Positions 1 to 6,010 of a stretch of 6,625 nucleotides of DNA are shown one piece after another. Within the stretch, counting starts at the first letter, position 1; every line of letters begins with the position of its first letter. Both the position numbers and the translations under genes were made by a program. The notes beneath the pieces are model-generated. The model was not told where the DNA came from and searched no databases. It worked only from the letters and a program-made list of their open reading frames with translations. The stretch comes from Candidatus Eisenbergiella stercorigallinarum. GTDB lineage: Bacteria > Bacillota > Clostridia > Lachnospirales > Lachnospiraceae. The stretch spans positions 1 to 6,625 of the forward strand of contig DWUW01000336.1 in assembly GCA_019120525.1 (NCBI GenBank). The letters run 5' to 3'.

Positions 1-122
1 TCTTTTTTCAGATAAAGATACAGCCCCATACAGGCCCCGATGCAGTCTCCGTCCGGACGGACGTGTCCGCTGATTCCGATTCTTTTGGCTCCCCTGCATT
101 CCTCCAGAAGGTTCATGGACAT
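1..122 (-). CDS. nrnA: DHH-family phosphoesterase, NrnA-like (5' part only, runs off the window)
   Basis: Only the first 40 codons are inside the window; the rest lies beyond position 1. The visible N-terminus contains GISGHVRPDGDCIGA (about residues 16-30), the first metal-binding motif of DHH/DHHA1 phosphoesterases, with His20, Asp24 and Asp26 as likely Mn ligands. In this family NrnA degrades 2-5 nt RNAs (nanoRNAs) and dephosphorylates pAp in the cytoplasm. The ATG at 122-120 follows the rbfA stop directly (TAAATG, no gap). A strong GGAGGAGG lies 5 bases upstream inside the end of rbfA, which implies translational coupling. A second ATG two codons later (116-114) is possible but has longer spacing. 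Location after rbfA fits clostridial gene order. Without the DHHA1 C-terminal domain, another DHH-family member (for example a RecJ-like or c-di-AMP phosphodiesterase relative) cannot be fully excluded, though the short soluble N-terminus favours NrnA. Confidence 0.82.
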   Translation of the reverse strand, partial: MSMNLLEECRGAKRIGISGHVRPDGDCIGACMGLYLYLKK

Positions 123-494
123 TTATTCCTCCTCCCTGCGCTCTTTTTCCATCACTTCGTCAATTTTATGCGACATATTCACGCCGTATGCAATGGACTG
201 GTCCATCACAAAAATGATTTCCGGCGTAATGCGCAGATTGATCTCCTTCGCCAGACGGCTTTTCAGGAAGCCCTCCGCGCTTTTTAACCCTGCCAGCGTA
301 TCCTCCTGCGCCTTCTCATCCCCCAGCACGCTGATCCACGCCCGGCAGGTTTTCAGGTCCGGTGCGACCTCTACCGCCACTACGGAGGTAAGGGGCGCGA
401 TCCTCGGATCCTTGATCTGCCCGCGGATCGCTTCCGCGAGCACCTGCTGTACCTGGGCGTTGATCCGCGTATTTTTGATACTGTTCTTTCTCAT
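123..494 (-). CDS. rbfA: 30S ribosome-binding factor A (RbfA)
   Basis: The product is 123 aa, normal for RbfA, a single KH-like domain protein that binds the 30S subunit near the 5' end of 16S rRNA and is needed for late maturation, especially in the cold. The N-terminus MRKNSIKNTRINAQVQQVL is typical. DPRIAPLTSVVAVEVAPDLKT (written across residues 29-49) and the block LRITPEIIFVMDQSIAYG (87-104) are family landmarks; Ala73-Glu-Gly75 matches the AxG kink that replaces GxxG in this KH variant. The C-terminus is a short charged tail (EKERREEE). A start at 617 would overlap infB by about 85 bases and add unrelated residues, so ATG 494 is chosen. Its Shine-Dalgarno is imperfect (AGGCGG, 12 bases upstream) and sits just after a small hairpin, so initiation may be weak or depend on ribosomes leaving infB. 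Confidence 0.95.
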   Translation of the reverse strand: MRKNSIKNTRINAQVQQVLAEAIRGQIKDPRIAPLTSVVAVEVAPDLKTCRAWISVLGDEKAQEDTLAGLKSAEGFLKSRLAKEINLRITPEIIFVMDQSIAYGVNMSHKIDEVMEKERREEE

Positions 495-506
495 AGAATA
501 ACCGTT

Positions 507-529
507 CCGCCTTTCCGGCGAAGCCGGAA
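507..529 (-). promoter_or_regulatory. Intercistronic hairpin plus distant Shine-Dalgarno ahead of rbfA
   Basis: Read on the minus strand, TTCCGGC (529-523), loop TTC (522-520) and GCCGGAA (519-513) form a perfect 7-bp stem with a 3-base loop, occupying most of the 38-base infB-rbfA spacer. The only Shine-Dalgarno-like string, AGGCGG (512-507), abuts the 3' side of the stem and is 12 bases from the rbfA ATG. No U-run follows, so it is not an intrinsic terminator. Likely roles are setting rbfA initiation, marking an RNA processing or 3'-end protection site, or none. A similar element precedes rnpM. Confidence 0.5.
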
Positions 530-532
530 GCC

Positions 533-3500
533 TTACCTGGGCACCTCCACCATGATATAGGCTTCCACGATATCGCCTTCCTGAATCTGGTCGAAGCCGT
601 CGAACACAAGGCCGCATTCAAAGCCCGAACGGACTTCCTTCACATCGTCCTTGAATCGCTTCAGGCTCGCCAGCTTTCCTTCATAGATCTGGTCTCCTTC
701 TCTGGTAATGCGCACCTTGCAGTCACGCCGGAATTCGCCGTCCAGGACGTAGGAGCCTGCGATGTTTCCAACAGCGGAAGCATGGAAGATCTGGCGGATC
801 TCCGCGTGGCCGATCACCTTTTCCTCAAAGACGGGATCCAGCATGCCCTTCATGGCCGCCTCCACATCCTCGATCGCCTGGTAGATCACCTTATACAGCC
901 GGATATCTACACCCTCCCGCTCCGCGGTCGCCTTTGCCGTAGCGTCAGGCCGCACGTTGAAGCCGATGATGATGGCGTTGGAGGTAGCCGCAAGCGTCAC
1001 GTCGGATTCGTTGATCGCGCCTACGCCGCCGTGGATACACTTGACCACCACTTCTTCGTTTGACAGCTTTAAGAGACTCTGTCTGACAGCCTCCACACTG
1101 CCCTGCACATCCGCCTTGATGATCAGGTTCAGTTCCTTCAGCCTGCCTTCCTGGATCTGGTTGAACAGATCGTCCAGGGACATCTTGGACCTTGTTTCTT
1201 CCAGCTTCTTTTCCTTATTCTGCGCGATGAAGGTTTCCGCGTAGTTCCTTGCTTCCTTATCATTTTCATGGGCGATAAAGACCTCTCCCGCTCCCGGGAC
1301 ATCCGAAAGCCCGAGGATCTCCACGGGCATGGAAGGACCTGCCTCCTTCACCCGTCTTCCCTTGTCGTCGATCATGGCGCGCACCTTGCCGTGGCTTGCC
1401 CCTGCGGAGATGAAATCGCCCACATGGAGCGTTCCCTTCTGCACCAGGACGGTTGCCACCGGCCCGCGTCCCTTATCCAGCTGCGCCTCGATCACAAGGC
1501 CCCTGGCCATCCGGTTCGGATTGGCCTTCAGCTCCAGGATCTCCGCCGTCAGCAGGATCATTTCCAGAAGCTGGCTGATGCCCTCTCCCGTCTTGGCGGA
1601 TACGGGCGCGAAAACGGTGCTTCCGCCCCATTCCTCAGGGATGAGCTCATATTCCGCAAGCTCCTGCTTTACCCGGTCAATATTGGCGTTGGGCTTATCG
1701 ATCTTGTTCACCGCAACGATGATCTCGATCCCCGCCGCCCTGGCATGGCTGATGGCTTCTACCGTCTGCGGCATCACGCCGTCGTCCGCGGCCACCACAA
1801 GGACCGCGATATCCGTGGCGTTGGCGCCTCTCATACGCATGGCTGTGAAAGCCTCATGGCCGGGCGTATCCAGGAAGGTGATCGTCTGGCCGTTGATCTG
1901 CACGGTGTAGGCGCCGATATGCTGGGTAATGCCGCCCGCCTCTTTATCCGTCACATTGGTCTTGCGGATCGCGTCCAGAAGGGAGGTCTTACCGTGGTCA
2001 ACATGGCCCATCACGCAGATAACGGGCGGCCTGGGAACCATATCCTCTTCCTTCTCCTCGTCCTCCTTAAGAAGCTCCTCGATCACATCGACCTTTACTT
2101 CCTTCTCGCAGATGATGTCGTATTCAATGGCAATGCTTTCCGCTTCCTCATAGGAGATTTCCTGGTTCAGCGTTACGATCTTGCCTTCCATAAACAGCTT
2201 TTTGATGATCCCGGCCGCCTGGACCTTCATTTTATCTGCCAGATCCTTGATGGTAATATTCTCCGGAAGGGTGATCACCTTGATCTGCTCCTCCGGCTCC
2301 GCCTTTACCGGCTCGGGCTTGATGAACCTGCCCGGCCTGTTCTTCAGCCTGCTCTTCGATTCGTCCTCTTCGTAAATATGCTCCTTCTTGGAACGTCTGT
2401 CCCTCTCCTGGCTGTTGCGGCGCTTTTCTTCCTCTCTGCGCTTCTCGTTCTCCTTAACCGGAGCCTCCGCAGCAAAGCCCTTGCCCGGAGCCGGACGACG
2501 GGATCGATTGTCCTGCCTTCCGCCCGCGCCCTGTCCACGCTCGCCATTAGGACGCTCGCCATTTGCGCCAGGTCTCGCGCCGCCCGGACGGCCGCCAAAG
2601 CCCTGTGCGCTTCTCTGGCCGCCGCCAGGACGGCTGCCGGATCCGGCGCGGTTCTGGCCGTCCGCGCTTCTTTGCGGCCTTGCTCCCTGGCCCGGCCGGC
2701 CATCTCTGCCGTCGCGGCCTTCTCTTGCATCCCGGCCGCCTCTGTCCTCTCTTTGCGGCCTTGCGCCCTGCGCATGTCTGCCTTCCGGCTGTCTGTTTTC
2801 CGGCCTTGCCGTCTGAGCTTTCTCCGTTCTTTCATTTCCGGCACCTCTGTCCGCTCCGGCCTGGGAAGCCGCGTTCTGCGCCGCTTCGCGCTCTTTCGCG
2901 GCCTTTTCGGCAGCGGCTCTTTCCTCCATGGCCTTCTGTTCTCTCGCGGCCCTCTCCGCGGCCTCCCTGCGCCTCTTCTGCTCCTCAAGCCGCTCATCCG
3001 GCATCTGGGGCTGGGAAGGCTTCGTAAGAGGCTTGATCAGCCTGGGCTGGCCGACCAGGAGCTTTCCTGCCGGACGTCCCTGGCCCGCGCCGGAACGCCC
3101 GCCGTTCTTTCCCGCGGACTGGGCGGAACCCTGACGGCCCGCCCCGTCTCTTCCGGAAGCCGGCTTCGCGTTCCCGCCCGCCTGCCTGCCGCCCTGCTGT
3201 CCCTTCTGGGACTGCATCTTACTGTTGTGCGGGTTACTCACAAAAATGATATTTTTCTTCTTTTTCGCAGGCGCCTGCTCTTTGGCGCCTTGCGCCTGCT
3301 CTTTGGCGCCCTGCGCCTGGATTTCCTTCTGCACTTCCTTCTTTTCAGGCATATCGCCCATTCTCATCTCTCCCTCTGTCACTATCCGCTTTTCTCCTTC
3401 GCTCTTGCCAAAATGTTTCCGTACTTTCCTTACTGCCTCATCTTCTATGGAACTCTGGGCGGCTTTTGCTTCCACCCCTTCCTTCTGCAGAAATATTATG

Positions 3501-3559
3501 ATGTCCCTGCTCTGTATGCCCAGCTCTTTTGCCAGTTCAAAAATTTTAGTCTTTGCCAT
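533..3559 (-). CDS. infB: Translation initiation factor IF-2
   Basis: This 1008-aa GTPase places fMet-tRNA on the 30S subunit and promotes subunit joining. Domains in order: a first IF2 N-terminal helical module (residues 1-50, MAKTKIFELAKELGIQSRDI); a long low-complexity linker (about 51-424) that is Gln/Ala/Lys-rich, then a charged helix (186-232), then Arg/Gly-rich (236-362); a second N-terminal module (about 425-487); the G domain from about 509, with G1 GHVDHGKT (518-525), G2 GGITQ (542-546), G3 DTPGH (564-568), G4 NKID (618-621) and G5 SAK (654-656); then domain II, domain III and the C-terminal fMet-tRNA-binding barrel ending EAYIMVEVPR. All catalytic motifs are intact. It is longer than E. 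coli IF2 (890 aa) and B. subtilis IF2 (about 716 aa), and the extra length is in the linker. The ATG at 3559 has AAAGGAGG 7 bases upstream, overlapping the ylxQ stop (TAAAGGAGG). Confidence 0.98.
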   Translation of the reverse strand: MAKTKIFELAKELGIQSRDIIIFLQKEGVEAKAAQSSIEDEAVRKVRKHFGKSEGEKRIVTEGEMRMGDMPEKKEVQKEIQAQGAKEQAQGAKEQAPAKKKKNIIFVSNPHNSKMQSQKGQQGGRQAGGNAKPASGRDGAGRQGSAQSAGKNGGRSGAGQGRPAGKLLVGQPRLIKPLTKPSQPQMPDERLEEQKRRREAAERAAREQKAMEERAAAEKAAKEREAAQNAASQAGADRGAGNERTEKAQTARPENRQPEGRHAQGARPQREDRGGRDAREGRDGRDGRPGQGARPQRSADGQNRAGSGSRPGGGQRSAQGFGGRPGGARPGANGERPNGERGQGAGGRQDNRSRRPAPGKGFAAEAPVKENEKRREEEKRRNSQERDRRSKKEHIYEEDESKSRLKNRPGRFIKPEPVKAEPEEQIKVITLPENITIKDLADKMKVQAAGIIKKLFMEGKIVTLNQEISYEEAESIAIEYDIICEKEVKVDVIEELLKEDEEKEEDMVPRPPVICVMGHVDHGKTSLLDAIRKTNVTDKEAGGITQHIGAYTVQINGQTITFLDTPGHEAFTAMRMRGANATDIAVLVVAADDGVMPQTVEAISHARAAGIEIIVAVNKIDKPNANIDRVKQELAEYELIPEEWGGSTVFAPVSAKTGEGISQLLEMILLTAEILELKANPNRMARGLVIEAQLDKGRGPVATVLVQKGTLHVGDFISAGASHGKVRAMIDDKGRRVKEAGPSMPVEILGLSDVPGAGEVFIAHENDKEARNYAETFIAQNKEKKLEETRSKMSLDDLFNQIQEGRLKELNLIIKADVQGSVEAVRQSLLKLSNEEVVVKCIHGGVGAINESDVTLAATSNAIIIGFNVRPDATAKATAEREGVDIRLYKVIYQAIEDVEAAMKGMLDPVFEEKVIGHAEIRQIFHASAVGNIAGSYVLDGEFRRDCKVRITREGDQIYEGKLASLKRFKDDVKEVRSGFECGLVFDGFDQIQEGDIVEAYIMVEVPR
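3269..3319 (-). repeat. 21-bp tandem repeat in the IF2 linker (about 2.3 copies)
   Basis: On the plus strand two 21-base units (3271-3291 and 3292-3312) differ at one base and are followed by a partial third (3313-3319). In protein they give QAQGAKE twice, then the QA of QAPAKK (IF2 residues 81-97). The unit is in frame with infB, so copy-number change would lengthen or shorten the disordered linker by 7 residues without a frameshift. Confidence 0.8.
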
Positions 3560-3571
3560 GCTGCGCCTCCT

Positions 3572-3883
3572 TTACTCGGCTGATTCCAACTTCCCGGTCA
3601 GATTCTTCGCAAAACCTTCATCCGTTACTGCCAGGGATGCTCTCATCTCCTTTCCCATCGCATGGCCCAGTTCCTCCTTCGTTGCGTAGAAGAAACAGGG
3701 GACATGATAATACGCACACATATTCAGGAAATTCTTCTTTGTATTATCGGAAGCGTCAGTTCCTACGATCACAAGCCGCGCCCTGCCTTCCTTTATCGCC
3801 TTTTCCGTCATGAACTCACCGCTCGCGACAGCAGACGCCTTTGTTGCAAGGCCGAGCAGGGACAAAATCCTATTCTGCTTCAA
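3572..3883 (-). CDS. ylxQ: YlxQ, L7Ae/L30e-family RNA-binding protein
   Basis: With the TTG start at 3883 the product is 103 aa, starting MKQNRILSLLGLATKA. This matches the family, whose members begin a few residues before LLGLA. Landmarks are SGEFMTEKAIKEGRARLVIV (residues 21-40), DASDNTKK (43-50), the C..Y.VP segment (56-62) and GKEMRASLAVTDEGFA (77-92). The fold is the kink-turn-binding L7Ae type, and YlxQ proteins are thought to bind structured RNA or ribosomes. An upstream ATG at 3913 would add MISWKRSLRS, but those codons only re-read the end of rnpM out of frame, and its GGAG is just 3 bases from the ATG. The TTG has AAAAGGAG 10 bases upstream and gives a 14-base overlap with rnpM. I favour TTG, but ATG 3913 remains possible. 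The usual AGK near the RNA-binding loop reads ASA here. Confidence 0.9.
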   Translation of the reverse strand: MKQNRILSLLGLATKASAVASGEFMTEKAIKEGRARLVIVGTDASDNTKKNFLNMCAYYHVPCFFYATKEELGHAMGKEMRASLAVTDEGFAKNLTGKLESAE

Positions 3884-4142
3884 ACTCCTCAAACTCCTTT
3901 TCCAGCTGATCATACACTCCGTTCGGAATGCTCATCTTAAAGGATCGCTCCAGCCCTTTGTTCTTTCTCGCCTTTTTCAGGCATTCCATGGACCGGCACA
4001 GGTACGCGCCTCTTCCGTTCTTCTTTCCCGTCGTATCCAGCAGGATCTCTCCTTCTGCCGAACGGAGGATGCGCATCATCTCTTTCTTTCCCTTCATCTG
4101 TCCGCAGCCGATGCACTGCCTTTGCGGAACCTTTTTATTCAT
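3870..4142 (-). CDS. rnpM: YlxR/RnpM, small RNA-binding protein (RNase P modulator family)
   Basis: A 90-aa basic protein of the YlxR (DUF448) family, always found beside nusA in Gram-positive bacteria. Visible hallmarks are PQRQCIGCGQMKGKKEMMRI (residues 6-25), with the conserved RxCIGC, and GRGAYLCR (43-50), which forms the putative RNA-binding surface with nearby Lys/Arg (KKARKNKG). In B. subtilis the homologue was renamed RnpM because it binds the RNase P RNA and reduces RNase P activity in vitro; applying that role here is inference from homology. The C-terminus is acidic (EKEFEEFEAE), and its codons carry the Shine-Dalgarno for ylxQ. The ATG at 4142 directly follows an in-frame TGA (4145-4143). 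The ribosome binding site is weak or spaced: AAAGG 11 bases and GGAGG 16 bases upstream. Confidence 0.95.
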   Translation of the reverse strand: MNKKVPQRQCIGCGQMKGKKEMMRILRSAEGEILLDTTGKKNGRGAYLCRSMECLKKARKNKGLERSFKMSIPNGVYDQLEKEFEEFEAE

Positions 4143-4150
4143 TCAGCACC

Positions 4151-4174
4151 ACGCCTTTCCTCCGGCCATGCCGG
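4151..4174 (-). promoter_or_regulatory. Intercistronic hairpin and Shine-Dalgarno ahead of rnpM
   Basis: In the 39-base nusA-rnpM spacer, CCGGC (4174-4170), loop ATG (4169-4167) and GCCGG (4166-4162) form a 5-bp stem on the minus strand, followed by AGGAAAGGCG (about 4161-4152), which supplies the rnpM Shine-Dalgarno. No U-run follows, so it is not a terminator. Stem core, 3-base loop and the trailing AAAGGCG match the element ahead of rbfA. Function is unproven. Confidence 0.4.
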
Positions 4175-4181
4175 GATCCGG

Positions 4182-5531
4182 TTACGCTTCCTCCTGCCGG
4201 CCGTCCGGTTCCTCCGCCTCGCCGGAAACCTCTTCCAAAGGAGCTTCCCCCGGAACCGGCTCCTCTTCCTGCGGGATATCTTCCTCCGGAACGTCTCCTT
4301 CCAGGAGCTCTTCCTCCGCAGACGGCGCTTCGTCCGGTACGTACGCTTCGTCGTTCACATACGCCTCATCGCGTACATACGCTTCGTCGTCCAGCTGCGC
4401 ATCCGTCTCTTCGCCGCCCTCATAGTCCTCTTCGTATTCCTCATCGTCAAAGTCGTCCAGATAATCCTCATAACGGAAGCCCGGCGCGTCCTTTGCCTGT
4501 GTCTCACTCTTGATATCGATCTTGTATCCCGTCAGCCTTGCCGCCAGCCTGGCGTTCTGTCCTTCCTTACCGATGGCAAGAGAAAGCTGGTAATCGGGAA
4601 CGACCACCTTGGCGGTCTTCTCATCCGGATCCGCGAACACCGCCACGATCTTGGCCGGGGACAGGGCGTTCTGGATCAGATTGCCGGGGTTCTCATCCCA
4701 GTTGACGATATCGATCTTCTCGCCGCGCAGCTCATCCACGATCGCGTTCACTCTGGAGCCGTTCATACCCACACAGGCGCCTACCGCGTCCACGTTGGGA
4801 TTGTTGGACCAGACCGCCATCTTGGTACGGCTTCCGGCCTCCCTGGCGATGCTCTTAATCTCAACCGTGCCGTCGCGGATCTCGGTCACCTCCGCCTCAA
4901 ACAGTCTCTTTACCAGCTCCGGATGGGTCCGGCTCACCAGGATCCTCGGTCCTTTTGGCGTATTCTTCACTTCCAGGATATAAACCTTGATCCGCTCCGT
5001 AGGACGGAAGACCTCTCCTCTCACCTGTTCGCTTTCATTGAGCAGCGCGTCCGCCTTGCCCAGGTTGATGCTGATGTTTCTTCCAATATAACGCTGCACC
5101 ACACCGGTGACAACGTCCTTTTCCTTCTCATAGTATTGATTGAAGATGGCGCTTCTTTCTTCCTCGCGGATCTTCTGGAGGATCACGTTCTTCGCGTTCT
5201 GGGTGGCGATACGGCCGAACTCCTTGGACTTGATCTCCACGTGAATGATGTCTCCCACCTCAGCGCGTTTGGAGATTTCCTTCGCGTCCTCCAGAGCGAT
5301 CTGCAGGCAGTCGTCCTCCACGTCCTCCTTTGCGGGAACGACCTCCTTTTCCGCGTAAACCAGGAAATCACAGGTTTCCCGGTTGATCTCCACCTTCACG
5401 TTGTCCGCCTTTCCGAAATGGTTCTTGCAGGCGGTAAGCAGGGAAGTCTCGATGGCGTCAAAAAGGGTCTCCTTGCTGATCTCCTTCTCCTTTTCCAGAA
5501 TGTCAAGCGCTTCCATCAATTCCTTGTTCAT
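4182..5531 (-). CDS. nusA: Transcription termination/antitermination protein NusA
   Basis: NusA binds RNA polymerase near the RNA exit channel, promotes pausing and hairpin-dependent termination, and takes part in rRNA antitermination. The 449-aa product shows the N-terminal RNAP-binding domain (residues 1-125, from MNKELMEALDILEKEK), an S1 domain (about 135-200, with VVTGVVQRYIGRNISINLGK), KH1 (about 230-290, GMNGSR at 255-260) and KH2 (about 305-345, with AIGKEGQNARLAARL at 319-333). Residues 354-449 form a strongly acidic, Glu/Asp/Pro-rich tail with the tandem repeat DEAYVR/DEAYVN/DEAYVP. The core ends near 350, close to the whole length of B. subtilis NusA (about 371), so the tail is an extension and not a second KH array or the E. 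coli AR1/AR2 pair. ATG 5531 is chosen because AAGGAGG lies 5 bases upstream; a start at 5558 would run into rimP and add unrelated residues. Confidence 0.97.
   Translation of the reverse strand: MNKELMEALDILEKEKEISKETLFDAIETSLLTACKNHFGKADNVKVEINRETCDFLVYAEKEVVPAKEDVEDDCLQIALEDAKEISKRAEVGDIIHVEIKSKEFGRIATQNAKNVILQKIREEERSAIFNQYYEKEKDVVTGVVQRYIGRNISINLGKADALLNESEQVRGEVFRPTERIKVYILEVKNTPKGPRILVSRTHPELVKRLFEAEVTEIRDGTVEIKSIAREAGSRTKMAVWSNNPNVDAVGACVGMNGSRVNAIVDELRGEKIDIVNWDENPGNLIQNALSPAKIVAVFADPDEKTAKVVVPDYQLSLAIGKEGQNARLAARLTGYKIDIKSETQAKDAPGFRYEDYLDDFDDEEYEEDYEGGEETDAQLDDEAYVRDEAYVNDEAYVPDEAPSAEEELLEGDVPEEDIPQEEEPVPGEAPLEEVSGEAEEPDGRQEEA
4323..4388 (-). repeat. 18-bp in-frame tandem repeat in the NusA acidic tail
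   Basis: NusA residues 382-403 read DEAYVR, DEAYVN, DEAYVP, then DEAP: three 18-bp units plus a partial fourth. At DNA level the units share GAY-GAR-GCG-TAY-GTN with third-position differences, so the copies are not very recent. The repeat regularly spaces Tyr in an otherwise acidic disordered tail. Confidence 0.8.
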
Positions 5532-5541
5532 GGCAACCTCC

Positions 5542-6006
5542 TTAAAAATCCAGCGCAAGCCGGATCAGCGCAATGTCCGGCCTTGCGAATTTCTTTTCTC
5601 CGTCCTGTGCTTCTATGATAATGGAATCCCCGTCGTACGCCTTCAGGATCCCCTCAAATTCCTTCTGCTTCTCCTGCGGGCGGTACAGCCTGATCTCAAC
5701 GGCCTCCCCCAGGCTCTTTTCCAGATGCCGGTCCTTCTTTAAGGCCCTTCCCAGCCCGGGGCTGCTCACCTCGAGGATATAGGCCTCTTCGATGAAATCC
5801 TCCTCGTCCAGCCGGTCGGACAGCTTCCTGCTCACGTTTTCACAGTCCTGGATGTTCACGCCCTCTTCCTTATCAATGTAGGCGCGAAGATACCATTCCC
5901 CGCCTTCCTTCACATATTCCACGTCGTAGATCTCCACGCCGTTTTCCTGCGCGATGGGAAGCAGAAGCTCCTCCGCGCGCGCCTCGATGTCCTTTGCCTT
6001 CGGCAT
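5542..6006 (-). CDS. rimP: Ribosome maturation factor RimP
   Basis: RimP binds free 30S subunits and assists assembly of the head region (S19, S9 and partners). The 154-aa length is typical. The N-terminal alpha/beta domain includes VEIYDVEYVKEGGEWYLRAY (residues 24-43) and the highly conserved YILEVSSPGLGRALK (76-90). The C-terminal SH3-like barrel covers about 95-154, with EFEGILKAYDGDSIIIE. It lies 10 bases ahead of nusA, and its stop overlaps the nusA Shine-Dalgarno (TAAGGAGG). ATG 6006 is the only fitting start. Its ribosome binding site is weak: GGTGA 4 bases upstream matches only the distal half of the anti-Shine-Dalgarno complement, and AAAGGG is about 14 bases away. Low initiation here could be relieved by coupling to the short upstream reading frame ending at 6011. 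Confidence 0.96.
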   Translation of the reverse strand: MPKAKDIEARAEELLLPIAQENGVEIYDVEYVKEGGEWYLRAYIDKEEGVNIQDCENVSRKLSDRLDEEDFIEEAYILEVSSPGLGRALKKDRHLEKSLGEAVEIRLYRPQEKQKEFEGILKAYDGDSIIIEAQDGEKKFARPDIALIRLALDF

Positions 6007-6010
6007 CCGT

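Noticed and set aside
495..617. Upstream extension of rbfA
   Set aside because: The added residues re-read the infB C-terminus out of frame and are unlike RbfA, which starts near the MRKN codon at 494.
2344..2997. 217-codon Arg-rich minus-strand frame inside infB
   Set aside because: It is an out-of-frame reading of the low-complexity IF2 linker; repetitive GC-rich codons keep other frames open.
1268..3583. 771-codon plus-strand open frame antisense to infB
   Set aside because: It mirrors a conserved IF2 gene with intact motifs, has no ribosome binding site I could see, and its Leu/Arg/His-rich translation is typical of the antisense of a GC-rich third-position gene.
4143..4169. Eight-codon mini frame ending at the TGA next to the rnpM ATG
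   Set aside because: Its ATG lies in the hairpin loop with no Shine-Dalgarno in front, and the length is too short to separate from chance.
5532..5558. Upstream extension of nusA
   Set aside because: It overlaps the rimP end, and the canonical AAGGAGG is positioned for the ATG at 5531.
3810..5618. 602-codon plus-strand open frame antisense to rnpM and nusA
   Set aside because: It spans several real minus-strand genes and their spacers, resembles no family I know, and is explained by codon bias on the opposite strand.
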